NCBI GenBank assembly: GCA_963791295.1
Contig: CAWBRY010000004.1
Span: 682,001-746,000 of the forward strand
Reading direction: 5' to 3'
DNA from: CAWBRY01 sp963791295
GTDB lineage: Bacteria; Bacteroidota; Bacteroidia; Chitinophagales; Chitinophagaceae
Length of the DNA stretch: 64,000 nt
Both the position numbers and the translations under genes were made by a program. Below, piece by piece: positions 18,911 to 27,327 of the stretch. Numbering within the stretch: position 1 is the stretch's first letter; each line of letters starts with the position of its first letter. The notes below the pieces were generated by a model. The model did no database searches and was not told where the DNA came from. It saw only the letters and a list, made by a program, of their open reading frames with translations.

Positions 18911-19908
18911 TTCCCGCATAAATTAGGCAACTCAATCCAAGCACAAAAAACAAAAACATGGCGGCTATTAATTTATTGGTCCCTTGTGGTGCATTCTTGA
19001 ATTCTTTCCATATAAACACTCCCCATAATGCAGCGACCAACGTTGCGCCCTGGCCCAGGCCATATGAAATGGCAGGGCTTGCCTTGCCCGCAGCAATCAG
19101 GTTGAATGAATTGCCTATTCCCCAAATCAGTCCCCCCAATATTCCCACGCAGTGAGTTGAAAATTTTCCTTTAAAATAAGCAGCATAATTTGTGGGTGCA
19201 CCTTGCAATGGCCTTCTCATGAGCATCGTATTAAAAAGAAAATTGCTCACCAATATGCCTAATGAAAAAATGAACACCGCTGAGTAGGGAGTCATTTTAC
19301 CGGCAGCAGGATTCTCGAAATTCTCAAGGTCCATGGCGGAGGCAATAAATCGATAAAAAAAGGACATCAATATACCCGCCAGCAATGATACAAGAATGCC
19401 TTTAGATAGAGACTTTAGCACTGCCGGCGCTCGCTTTCTTATAAGCGATAGCATTAATGATGATGGCAAAGGCAACAAGACCTACACCAATAAAAAGCAA
19501 CAAAGGATCTCCTTTATTCGTTCCGAGATAATTTACAATTACACCCAGCACCAATGCCAATCCGATACCTATCGGAAATGCAACCGACATCCCGGCAATA
19601 GCTATGGCCGCTCCCAACAATATGTTGGCAGCATTAAAAATGATCCCACCTAAAAAGGCGCTACCCATATTTGCTTTATCGGCCTGGTTAAGGTCATCAA
19701 TAAAACTTCTTCCTTCATCTCCCATACTTCCTAATGTAAATGCACTGATCAGGGAGAACAACAAGATGCCGATTACATAATCCCAATAAAATAGTTCAAA
19801 CCTCCAGGTTTTCTCAGCCAGTTTTTGAGTATTGGCCCATGAACCCCAGCAAAGCATGGTGATCAGGCAAAATAGGACGGCCAGGGAATAATTGTGAATG
19901 ATAAACAT
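18906..19908 (-). pseudogene. GRP-family (RbsU/GlcU-like) sugar permease, one frameshift
   Basis: Ten-helix drug/metabolite-superfamily sugar transporter of the glucose/ribose uptake porter type, about 333 residues after repairing one frame change near 19410. N-terminal half: LFCLITMLCWGSWANTQKLA, WDYVIGILLFSLISAFTLG, MSVAFPIGIGLALVLGVIVNYL; C-terminal half: KGILVSLLAGILMSFFYRF, IWGIGNSFNLIAAGKASPAI and YGLGQGATLVAALWGVFIWKEF, both showing the family's paired repeats. Known members move glucose, ribose or related monosaccharides by proton symport. Neighbouring ribokinase and furanosidase-type genes suggest a pentose, which is inference. It lies 17 bases downstream of the ADP-ribosylglycohydrolase-like gene. 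Confidence 0.83.
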
Positions 19909-19925
19909 CAGTAAATTTTTGATTT

Positions 19926-21475
19926 TTATTTCCGATTCGCTGCCTCTTCATTGCTCAAAAGACCATTGACCGGCTTATCAGAATATATAATAACCGGACC
20001 CAATTCAATCTCATTTTCTTTGGTTGGATTTAGAATTTTTAGCCTGACTTCGTGGTGCCCGTTTGGAAGATCGTATTTCCAGCACAGTTCATATCGCCTC
20101 GTTGTATAGCTTGCAGGGAGCATTGGCGATTCGATTAGTTTACCATCGATCCATAGTTCCGTATTATAAATGTAAGAAGAAGGGCTATTCCACCTGCCAG
20201 CCTCTCCTCTCAGTGCGAATCCGGTACCTTCAAAATCAAATATTATTTCATCTTTATTATCCGACCAGCGAGAGTCGATTTTAGCTATGGGATATAAACC
20301 AGTAAAACTTTTTTCAAACCTGACAGTATTAATTTTCTGAGTTTTTATGGTAATCGCGTTACCCATGATTTGTCCTCCGTTGCTTTCAATCATCTGTAAA
20401 GCATGCTTCAGACCAACACTATACACATCATCAAGACTCATCGTGGTGTACTTGAAATCAATGGACTCAGCTTCTTTTAGTCCCATCTTCCAGTAGTCAG
20501 GGATCTTATTATACCCGAGAATCGTTCCCAGAATTCCTCCGGCCGACGAAGGATTGCAATCGGCATCCTGTCCGCAACGCGTGGTGATCTCTAATGTCCT
20601 GGTAAAATCACCTTTCCCATACAATAGACCGATCACTACATAGGCTGCATTCACTTTTGCGTCGATATTGAAAGGAACAAAGACTCCTTCCGGGCACCCA
20701 ATATCATCGGCCCATTTTCTTTGTACTTCCAGCCATGTCTGTTTCCAGTCCGTTCGGATATTTTTTGTGGTTAAGAATGACATCGCGAATGCATTTATGA
20801 AATTCACTTTGTGGCGGAATTGTTTTCAGTGCTTCATTCATGATATAGTTCAAATCGTTGGAAGTAAATGCCAGCGAATACATGGCACCGATATATACCC
20901 CTCCATACCAGCCATCCCCATAATTCATGATATGCCCGATCTTATCACTGATGGCGGAGGCGGCATTGGGCATTCCCGGACTCATCAATCCTGCAAAATC
21001 TGATTCGATCTGGTAATCGATACAATCAGCATGCGGATTATTTTTCCAGTGACCCGCTTGAGGAGATTTGATCCCATGCAATAGATTATATCGCGCCGCC
21101 TGGTTTGCATGCCATAACATATAACCCGGCATGGGCAAAAGCGTTTGCAAAGGAATCGACAGGGGCATCCAGGCCGTATTTTTCAAATACATCCACAAAC
21201 GTGAGGTCCATATAGAGATCATCATACAAACCGGGATTATTCAGCATGGTATTTTTCAAATATCCATCATACCATTTCAACGGTTGATAATCTCCGATAA
21301 ATGTGCCATTGAATTGAAATTCGTATGGACCACCGAAAGTTACTCCGATCGTTTGACCGGCCCATCCTCCCATGATCTTATCTTTCAATTGGTCCTTTGT
21401 GAACACAATATTTTTTTGAGCTGATATTGATATGAACATAAAACTCAGAGCGAAGAATAGAATATTTTTTTTCAT
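19926..21475 (-). pseudogene. Secreted ADP-ribosylglycohydrolase-family protein with C-terminal beta domain, two frameshifts
   Basis: Starts with a Sec signal peptide (MKKNILFFALSFMFISISAQ), then the ARH-fold core: KIMGGWAGQTIGVTFGGP, the metal motif DDLYMDLTFVDVFEKYG, AHAG / YMLWHANQAARYNL, PGMPNAASAISDKIGHI, YGDGWYGGVYIGAMYS, and TRCGQDADCNPSSAGGILG, whose D-A-D matches the second Mg-binding cluster of this fold. A beta-rich C-terminal domain (about 150 residues; DKDEIIFDFEGTGFALRGE-like) may bind carbohydrate. Frame changes lie near 21130 and 20750. Secretion and a sugar-rich neighbourhood argue for a polysaccharide or glycoside substrate rather than ADP-ribosylated protein. Precise activity unknown. 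Confidence 0.82.
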
Positions 21476-21501
21476 GATGCCCTGATTTACATAAACAATT
21501 T

Positions 21502-22419
21502 CTAGAATTCGAAAGCTACCAATTCCTGGCGATCCGGGGCCGAGGCCTGCGCACCTAATCTTGTCACAGAAATTGCCGCCGCACGGCAGGCGAATTCAAC
21601 TGCCTGCAACATGGGGACCTCTTCGGAGATGGCTACCGCGAGGGCTCCATTAAAAACATCGCCTGCAGCGGTCGTGTCGATTGCCTTTACACGAGGCGCC
21701 TGCACCAAGGTGAAAGCATGTTCGTGAAACAAGAGTGCGCCTCTGGAACCCATGGTAATGATCACTGTTTCGACGCCTTTTTGATGAAGGTCTTTAGCTG
21801 CTTCTTCTCCGGAATGCTGATCGGTTACTTTTATACCGGTGAGCATTTCGGCTTCCTTTTGATTGGGAGTAATGATATTAATACATCCGAGCAATTCATC
21901 GCTTAGCGCCGAGGCAGGAGCAGGATTCAGTATTAATTTTATCCGCGAATCCCTTGCTACGCTTGCGGCATAATGAACCGTTTCTATTGGTATTTCCAAC
22001 TGCAAAAGAATGATGGAAGCCTTTTTAATAAATTGCAAGTGCTTCTGCAGATGAGACGGCTTTATTTCATTGTTCGCACCTGGCGCTACTACAATACAAT
22101 TCTCTCCTTTATCATCGACTGTTATGAGAGCAATGCCCGAAGGATATTTTTCATCAGTTAATATAAATGAAGTCTCAATATTTTCTTTTCTGAACAGTGC
22201 CTTTGCTTCCTCTCCAAAAATATCGTTACCAAGCCTTGCGAAAAAAGTAACGTGACCCCCCAGCCTGGCTGCGGCCACTGCCTGGTTTGCACCTTTTCCA
22301 CCGGCATTCATAAAAAAATTTCCACCTAGGATTGTTTCACCCGGTTGGGGCAAGCGGGAAGTCTTTATTACCATGTCGGTATTTGAACTCCCAACGACTA
22401 TTATATTGGATGCATTCAA
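21502..22419 (-). CDS. rbsK: Ribokinase (PfkB family)
   Basis: Intact 305-residue carbohydrate kinase. It shows both PfkB signatures: GGNFFMNAGGKGANQAVAAARLGG (residues about 33-56; cited in parts as NAGGKGANQAVAAARL) and the C-terminal DTTAAGDVFNGALAVAI with catalytic Asp, and also NPAPA and TPNQKEAEMLTG, which are typical of true ribokinases. It would phosphorylate D-ribose at O5, or a related pentose such as D-arabinose. The gene follows GH172 and precedes the secreted ARH-like protein by 26 bases, so products of extracellular furanoside cleavage may enter through the nearby sugar permease and be trapped here. Confidence 0.9.
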   Translation of the reverse strand: MNASNIIVVGSSNTDMVIKTSRLPQPGETILGGNFFMNAGGKGANQAVAAARLGGHVTFFARLGNDIFGEEAKALFRKENIETSFILTDEKYPSGIALITVDDKGENCIVVAPGANNEIKPSHLQKHLQFIKKASIILLQLEIPIETVHYAASVARDSRIKLILNPAPASALSDELLGCINIITPNQKEAEMLTGIKVTDQHSGEEAAKDLHQKGVETVIITMGSRGALLFHEHAFTLVQAPRVKAIDTTAAGDVFNGALAVAISEEVPMLQAVEFACRAAAISVTRLGAQASAPDRQELVAFEF

Positions 22420-22490
22420 GGCCGTGAATTTTTGCTATTACGCAACGTAGAGTATTTTTATGGTGAAAAGTAAAACACTCAAGTTTTCTG

Positions 22491-22507
22491 GTGCGTGAGA
22501 CACGCAC
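22491..22507. promoter_or_regulatory. 7-bp inverted repeat upstream of rbsK, possible operator
   Basis: GTGCGTG, AGA, CACGCAC forms a perfect GC-rich dyad 72 bases before the ribokinase start. Neither strand has a T-run after it, so it is not a rho-independent terminator. Operator or mRNA hairpin are both possible. Confidence 0.3.
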
Positions 22508-22520
22508 AGGGCATCAAAGA

Positions 22521-22551
22521 ACACTCACAATTCACCACTCACAACTCACTA
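22521..22551. repeat. Degenerate CACTCACAA-type tandem repeat
   Basis: Four imperfect units related to ACTCACAATTCACC lie directly at the stop codon of the GH172 gene. The same unit type occurs at 18881-18909, also at an operon boundary. Role unknown. Confidence 0.4.
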
Positions 22552-23709
22552 ATTAATCTCCAATTTATCTTTTGCCGGCAGAATTGGAAATGAACCATGC
22601 GGTTCAGCCTGGTACCAAAACACAACAGAGGCTATATCATCCTGCAATGGCAGATATCGCCCTCCGTTCCGCCAGCCCAATGCCTGTATAGTTACTTTCA
22701 GATTTTTCTCAAACCTTATTGGATCCGGAATATGCCAACGATATAAACCGAAGCGTTGTGAAATATTATAATGACCATCTCCTCTTATCACCTGGCAGAA
22801 GCCGGAGTATGGACTCAGAAATTCAGTATAGTCAACTTCCTCCACACCGGCTGCATTCTTTTTCCGTGTATCAAAATCATACGATCCGCAGAAATAATCT
22901 TCGGTCCCGGTGCCGCAGATCGTGGGAAATTCCGAATCACCATCCATAAAGAATTTAATTTCTCCTTCGCCCCACCATCCATTATTATGAACACCCCAGG
23001 CCAAATAGGTTCCGACATATTGACCCTTCCCTTTAATACTATCCACGAGAACATAATCTTGTTTGTAGGGCAATGGATTTGTTCTCCTGAATTGAGCATG
23101 AAAATAGGCAGCATCGGTGGGGACCTCCGTCAAAGTATAATCGACCTGGTAGTATAAGACCATATCCTTCTCATCGATATTTTCCATTGTAATCCGGCAT
23201 TTTTTTCGGAAAGGCATTGGCCAATAGCAATTAAATGCACTTCCGGGATTTACACAAACAGCGAGAGAACGCAAGGGCGCATATTTGCCCCAGCCCATTC
23301 CGAAGAAATCACCTACAGGTACCTCGACAGATGGAGATGATTCTCCATCCCAATAAAATCGAATAATAGAATAGCGCCAATTTCCGGTCGGCGTCATCCA
23401 AATATGTTGAATACATCCGGGCCCATCGATTTCCGCCACGGTAAATGTGGTGCCTGCTTTAATCGCTACCGAAGGACTAACTTTCCAGCCTTTACCCAGA
23501 TCTCTTGAAGCATTGGAACCCGTGCCTTCGGTAGCCATTCCGCCTTTTCCTTTTTCACCTTTAAAATTCTCCGGGCTAATTGAACGGCTTTTGGCATCGG
23601 ATAGCCGATAAATATTTCCCATATCGGTGCCGAGGCCGTTGAAGGTTTGTTGACCGGTTAATTTGCACGATAAGATCAATGCGACTAATGCAACTAGTGA
23701 TTTATGCAT
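22549..23709 (-). CDS. Secreted GH172 (DUF2961) furanosidase-type glycoside hydrolase
   Basis: Intact 386-residue protein with an N-terminal signal peptide (MHKSLVALVALILSCKLTGQ) and the DUF2961 jelly-roll domain over nearly its whole length. Conserved positions include WRYSIIRFYWDGESSPSVEVP, GDFFGMGWGKY, WWGEGEIKFFMDGD (residues 245-258) and TICGTGTEDYF (263-273), where the Glu residues in GEGE and GTGTED match the family's catalytic region. GH172 enzymes act on alpha-D-fructofuranosides or D-arabinofuranosides; the latter form trimers or larger assemblies. The substrate here is not readable from sequence, but the neighbouring pentonate dehydratase favours a D-arabinofuranoside. Located in the periplasm or outside the cell. 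Confidence 0.88.
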   Translation of the reverse strand: MHKSLVALVALILSCKLTGQQTFNGLGTDMGNIYRLSDAKSRSISPENFKGEKGKGGMATEGTGSNASRDLGKGWKVSPSVAIKAGTTFTVAEIDGPGCIQHIWMTPTGNWRYSIIRFYWDGESSPSVEVPVGDFFGMGWGKYAPLRSLAVCVNPGSAFNCYWPMPFRKKCRITMENIDEKDMVLYYQVDYTLTEVPTDAAYFHAQFRRTNPLPYKQDYVLVDSIKGKGQYVGTYLAWGVHNNGWWGEGEIKFFMDGDSEFPTICGTGTEDYFCGSYDFDTRKKNAAGVEEVDYTEFLSPYSGFCQVIRGDGHYNISQRFGLYRWHIPDPIRFEKNLKVTIQALGWRNGGRYLPLQDDIASVVFWYQAEPHGSFPILPAKDKLEIN

Positions 23710-23748
23710 ATGATTGGTTTTGCGTGATGGATAAATGGGCTTGCCGTC

Positions 23749-24597
23749 TTATCTGCTGGCTACAGTATTCGTCAACCTGCCTATTCCGTCGATATAAATA
23801 TCGACCACATCATTTTCTGCCAGGGTGAAATCATTTGGAGGCACCAGGCAGGTTCCTGTCATTAGAAAACATCCATCGGTAAAATCACAGGCCTTGAATA
23901 ACCATGATGCCAACTCTGGTAACGATCGCTTCATTCTGCTAAGGGGTGTAGAATCTTCAAACATCTTTTCATTTCCACGATGAATGACCATTCGTATCTG
24001 CGTTTCCTGGTCGATCGGAGAATGGGTGACAAACAAACATGGACCCAATGCCGCACTTCTTTCATACACCTTTGCCTGGGGAAGGTAAAGCGGATTTTCA
24101 CCTTCAATACTCCGTGAACTCATATCATTTCCTATCGTATATGCCTGGATTCTGCCTGACGAATTGATGTATAGCGTCAGCTCGGGCTCTGGAACATTCC
24201 AGGTAGAATCTTTTCGGATATAGACCTGTTGCCCTGGGCCGGCAACGCGATGTGAAAGGGATTTAAAAAATAATTCGGGTCTTTCAGCTTCGTAGACCTT
24301 CTGATAGCAGTCTGCTCCCCCTGATCCTGCAGATTCTTCCATCCTGGCATCACGGCTCCTTAGATAGGTCACTCCTGCCGCCCAGACTTCCTGATTTTGA
24401 ATGGGAGCCTGGATACAATCATTAATTAGTTCATCACTCTCTTCTTTTGAAATATTCTTTTCCTGCTTAACTAACTGTGCCAGGTAAGCGAAAAGTTCGT
24501 CGCGGTTTATTAGTTCATTAAAATCACGTTGCAAAAGAAATGAGCGAGTCTCATTTTTCAAAACAATTCCTTTTGTCGTTTTATATAGTTGCATCAT
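23749..24597 (-). CDS. FAH-family 2-keto-3-deoxy-pentonate (D-arabinonate type) dehydratase
   Basis: Intact 282-residue fumarylacetoacetate-hydrolase-fold protein. Its pattern follows the archaeal 2-keto-3-deoxy-D-arabinonate dehydratase KdaD: EVWAAGVTYLRSRDAR, YQKVYEAERPELFFKS, DSTWNVPEPELTLYI with the metal-binding Glu pair, NDMSSRSIEGENPLYLPQAK, YERSAALGPCLF and LMTGTCLVP. KdaD removes water to give 2-oxoglutarate semialdehyde. Related bacterial enzymes use 2-keto-3-deoxy-D-xylonate or L-arabinonate, so the pentose is not fixed by sequence alone. It lies 39 bases upstream of GH172 and 14 bases after the DUF6786 gene, in one probable operon. Confidence 0.82.
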   Translation of the reverse strand: MMQLYKTTKGIVLKNETRSFLLQRDFNELINRDELFAYLAQLVKQEKNISKEESDELINDCIQAPIQNQEVWAAGVTYLRSRDARMEESAGSGGADCYQKVYEAERPELFFKSLSHRVAGPGQQVYIRKDSTWNVPEPELTLYINSSGRIQAYTIGNDMSSRSIEGENPLYLPQAKVYERSAALGPCLFVTHSPIDQETQIRMVIHRGNEKMFEDSTPLSRMKRSLPELASWLFKACDFTDGCFLMTGTCLVPPNDFTLAENDVVDIYIDGIGRLTNTVASR

Positions 24598-24611
24598 CCT
24601 TAATTAGGAGG

Positions 24612-25844
24612 TCATTTCTTTATACTATCCAGGTCAACACCCAGCAATTGTCTTGCAATGGTTTTCATAGAGGGATATGCGCCTTGCAAGTGACAGGTAG
24701 TTTGCACATAGGAACCGGTCTTCCCTTTTCTCAACTCCAAAGCAGGTGAAGAGGATTCGATTTCGTAGAATGGTCCCATTTGCGTTCCATCTGCCAATGG
24801 GCCATCGTTATATGAATTGATCACGTCACCCCGGTAAGGCTGTTGTTGGATCTCCCATTTCGAATTAACATAGGCGGCATCTTTGTGGATCTCCGGCAAC
24901 ACCAGGGTAAGTGTGTTGCTGGCAAAATCATAGCTGGCGGCCACTGGTTTTGCAACGAGAGGCGATAAGCCAATTTTGCTGCGGTACTTTCCATCACAGG
25001 TGAAAAATAATACACTGTCTTTTATTTCCAGCCGTTCTGGTGGAACAGTTCCAAAATAGTTATTGGTGATTAGGTCGCGGGCATTGGGGAGAGGATGAAA
25101 TGGAATGATGACTGTAGTCTGTGGGGATGGAGAAAACATGCCGAGGAGCCAGATAGATATTAAACCTTTTTGTTTCTGCCAATCATTTTCGCCTGTATTT
25201 GTAATAGTGTTAGTCGTTTGGTATGCCACGCAATGAAGGTCAGTACCGAGATTCGTGCCCAGTTGCTGGCCCAACTCATTTTTATCCAAAAGATTGATTT
25301 TCCTTTCGATGTCAAAATCAAATGTGGCGCCGCTATAGTTGCTCAGTTGCGCTTTCGCAGAAAATATGGCCTGTGATTGATCTGATTTTACCAAATCGTA
25401 GGCTGTTGTATCTATGATGGCCGGTACTTGCCAGTGACTGATATCAAAGGAATCGCCTTTATTAAAATAAAACGAATACTGTCCGCCTTCGGGTCCTATC
25501 CAGAACCGCTCTTCGCCGCCAATGGGATTGAATTGTTTTTTCTTGTCTCGTGCCTGTAACAAATCATAGTTAAGCCATCCGAAGCTCTTGCCGCTGTCAC
25601 CCATTGCAGTTGAAGTCATAACGCGGCCTTGCCAGGTAGCCGATAATAATACTCTTGCGCTACTATCCTGGTTGATTAATTCAACTATGCTGACCCCTTG
25701 TTTTTCCAGGAAACTGCGATCGTATCCATAAGTGCCCTGCTGAGGTTCATTTTTCTCAACGGAATTGCCTTCTTTTTTCGAATTGTCCCTGCAAGCTGCA
25801 ATGAAGCATATCAATGCCAATAATATGATCAGCGTTCTGGTCAT
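24612..25844 (-). CDS. DUF6786 family lipoprotein
   Basis: 410-residue predicted lipoprotein: MTRTLIILLALICFIAAC gives a signal with the lipobox Cys at residue 18, followed by a Lys/Glu-rich linker. The mature part is beta-rich (SWGR-like ATWQGRVMTSTAMGDSGKSFGWLNYDLL; FWIGPEGGQYSFYF), consistent with an aldose-1-epimerase-like or carbohydrate-binding sandwich described for DUF6786. No enzyme activity is established. It begins the minus-strand run DUF6786, pentonate dehydratase, GH172, and so probably takes part in handling the same sugar at the cell surface or in the periplasm. Confidence 0.75.
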   Translation of the reverse strand: MTRTLIILLALICFIAACRDNSKKEGNSVEKNEPQQGTYGYDRSFLEKQGVSIVELINQDSSARVLLSATWQGRVMTSTAMGDSGKSFGWLNYDLLQARDKKKQFNPIGGEERFWIGPEGGQYSFYFNKGDSFDISHWQVPAIIDTTAYDLVKSDQSQAIFSAKAQLSNYSGATFDFDIERKINLLDKNELGQQLGTNLGTDLHCVAYQTTNTITNTGENDWQKQKGLISIWLLGMFSPSPQTTVIIPFHPLPNARDLITNNYFGTVPPERLEIKDSVLFFTCDGKYRSKIGLSPLVAKPVAASYDFASNTLTLVLPEIHKDAAYVNSKWEIQQQPYRGDVINSYNDGPLADGTQMGPFYEIESSSPALELRKGKTGSYVQTTCHLQGAYPSMKTIARQLLGVDLDSIKK

Positions 25845-25940
25845 TGGATAAAGATATTCTCTTTGTTGAAATTTTTATTTTTTTACCCCATTGTCAAAGA
25901 AACATCGAACTCAGAAACTAATTTTGATGAAACTATTTGT

Positions 25941-26453
25941 ATGAATTCAGAAGAATTGAGAAATCTGCAGGCTCCACTGAAAGAGAAATACCGGCAGGCA
26001 CCTGAATCTGCGATTATTACATTGAAGGCTCAGGGAAAAATAAGTGAAGGGATCAGTTGTAAGGTTGAAACCGGACGTGCTATCGTAGAAGCCGGACTTC
26101 ATCCCGCTACCGGCGGAGATGGAATGCTGCTTTGTTCCGGTGATTTATTATTGGAGGCATTGGTGGCCTGTGCCGGAGTGACCCTACGCGCGGTCTCGAC
26201 AGCTATTGGTGTCGAAATAAAAGATGCAGTTATAAAGGCCGAGGGCGATCTGGATTTCCGGGGAACACTTGGTGTTTCAAAAGAGGTACCAGTAGGATTC
26301 AAAGCCATCCGGCTGAACTTCATAATAGACAGCGATGCAACCACCGAACAAATGCAGAGTCTTGAAAAGCTTACCGAACGATATTGCGTCGTTTATCAGA
26401 CGCTGACGCGGGGAGTGATGGTTGATACCTCATACACTCTAAACCCTGCTTAA
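25941..26453 (+). CDS. OsmC family protein
   Basis: 170-residue OsmC/Ohr-fold protein, a family of thiol peroxidases that detoxify organic hydroperoxides. The two family cysteines are visible: one in LVACAGVTLRAVSTAI and one in TERYCVVYQTLTRG. The central KAEGDLDFRGTLG and FKAIRLNFIIDSDA strands also fit. Start at 25941 is preferred because upstream in-frame codons lack an ATG and encode an AT-rich, hydrophobic non-family stretch. The gene faces the LytTR gene and overlaps its 3' end by 15 bases. Oxidant substrate unknown. Confidence 0.85.
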   Translation: MNSEELRNLQAPLKEKYRQAPESAIITLKAQGKISEGISCKVETGRAIVEAGLHPATGGDGMLLCSGDLLLEALVACAGVTLRAVSTAIGVEIKDAVIKAEGDLDFRGTLGVSKEVPVGFKAIRLNFIIDSDATTEQMQSLEKLTERYCVVYQTLTRGVMVDTSYTLNPA

Positions 26454-26819
26454 TGCACAAAACACACACCTTTCATTCAGTAATATCTCCAATCGATTGC
26501 AGAGTCTTAGCTTATAATATTTAGATATAGGTAAATAGTAATCCCCTACTCGTATTCTGTTCTTGCTAACGCCCGACATGCACTTCAGTGAAATGACATG
26601 AGAGCGATGGATCCTGAAAAAACGGCTGGCTGGAAGGGCGTTAAGAATTTCCTGGAGGCTATGCACTGTCCGATAGTTGTGGCTCGGCGTATACACGATG
26701 GTTTCCGTGCCATAGGTGCTGACATGGGTCAGGTCCTCCATATTAATTTCCAGCACACGCCCTTTGCAAATAATGGTCAGGAATTGCTCGGGTTCAATCT
26801 TGAATAAATGTTGCTTCAT
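26439..26819 (-). CDS. Stand-alone LytTR DNA-binding domain protein
   Basis: 126-residue protein made almost wholly of a LytTR domain (residues about 20-115): ICKGRVLEINMEDLTHVST, the strand pair YTPSHNYRTVHSLQEIL, and FFRIHRSHVISLKCMSGV with the R-x-H-R-S-H recognition motif of the family. No receiver domain is present. LytTR proteins bind paired direct repeats near promoters and act as regulators. The ATG at 26819 begins right where the domain-like sequence starts; longer readings upstream cross a hairpin-rich noncoding stretch. The upstream interval to 27328 is therefore likely its regulatory leader. Confidence 0.85.
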   Translation of the reverse strand: MKQHLFKIEPEQFLTIICKGRVLEINMEDLTHVSTYGTETIVYTPSHNYRTVHSLQEILNALPASRFFRIHRSHVISLKCMSGVSKNRIRVGDYYLPISKYYKLRLCNRLEILLNERCVFCALSRV

Positions 26820-26849
26820 GGATTTGCGCGATTCTTGTTGCAGGATATT

Positions 26850-26876
26850 TAAAAGGAGGAGGTAGAAACCTCCTCC
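26850..26876 (-). terminator. Terminator-like hairpin upstream of the LytTR gene (minus strand)
   Basis: On the minus strand GGAGGAGGT, TTCT, ACCTCCTCC makes a 9-bp stem with a 4-base loop followed by TTTTAAAT. It resembles a rho-independent terminator read before the LytTR start codon, 32 bases further on. It could end an upstream noncoding transcript or act as an attenuator. Confidence 0.5.
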
Positions 26877-26937
26877 GTAAACCTTAATGTTTGACTTATG
26901 AGAAAACTTTTTGAATGTGCGCGTTTGGATCAGGATT

Positions 26938-26971
26938 TTAAAAAGAAGGGAAAGTAGAAACAATCCCTTCT
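26938..26971 (-). terminator. Second terminator-like hairpin on the minus strand
   Basis: AGAAGGGA, a 12-base loop, TCCCTTCT followed by TTTTTAAAAT on the minus strand. The loop shares GTTTCTAC with the hairpin at 26855-26876, so the two may be related copies. Its downstream arm (26944-26951) competes with a longer pairing described for the interval. Confidence 0.45.
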
Positions 26972-27116
26972 GTGAACCGCGACCTTCTGCGGTAAGCAGG
27001 CAGGCAACGGGTACATGAGAAACATGGGTGCCCCCGGGGTCAATCCTACAGGATGACAAGGAAAATCTTCCACACTTTGTAGGTAAATGAATCCTCGGCA
27101 AGGGTTTGCATAAGAA

Positions 27117-27153
27117 GGGAATAAGCACTTCGCTTATCCCTAAATATTTTTTG
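27117..27153 (+). terminator. Terminator-like hairpin on the plus strand
   Basis: GGG, one bulged A, ATAAGC, loop ACTTC, GCTTAT, CCC, then TAAATATTTTTT reads as a rho-independent terminator on the plus strand. Nothing coding lies shortly upstream, so it would end a noncoding transcript. Confidence 0.5.
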
Positions 27154-27327
27154 AGGATAGTCTGGTCGCATATGCGGAGTTTAAATTGTGTATACTATAA
27201 AGGCGTCTCGAATCGAAAAGGACTATTCCCATTTCCGATTTTTTACTTTTCCGTGACTTTGGCACTTTTCCCGTTTTCTGCAAATCGGCACCCCTTTTGT
27301 TTTCCGGTTTAGTATAAATGTTAGGTT

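Larger units (their letters stand above)
26938..27153. ncRNA. Candidate structured noncoding RNA between LytTR and T9SS genes
   Basis: The 508-base gap 26820-27327 holds no convincing protein gene but many hairpins. A long-range helix can form between 26965-26978 and 27103-27119 (CCCTTC with GAAGGG, and TGTGAACC with GGTTTGCA allowing G-U pairs), enclosing smaller stems such as CCGC/GCGG at 26977-26992 and a CATG/CATG stem near 27015. Hairpins with T-runs bound the region on both strands. No known Rfam family was recognised; strand and boundaries are uncertain. Bases 27160-27327 hold AT-rich putative promoter DNA and nothing else visible. Confidence 0.3.

Noticed and set aside
1..21500. Programmed frameshifting or widespread gene decay
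   Set aside because: Breaks hit unrelated genes at random positions, often in homopolymers, without slippery-site plus structure signals; sequence error is simpler.
22491..22507. Terminator for the GH172 gene
   Set aside because: The dyad is perfect but neither side is followed by a T-run.
26820..27128. Longer reading of the LytTR gene
   Set aside because: The added residues are Cys/Ser/Leu-rich without domain character and cross two terminator-like hairpins; the LytTR protein starts well at 26819.
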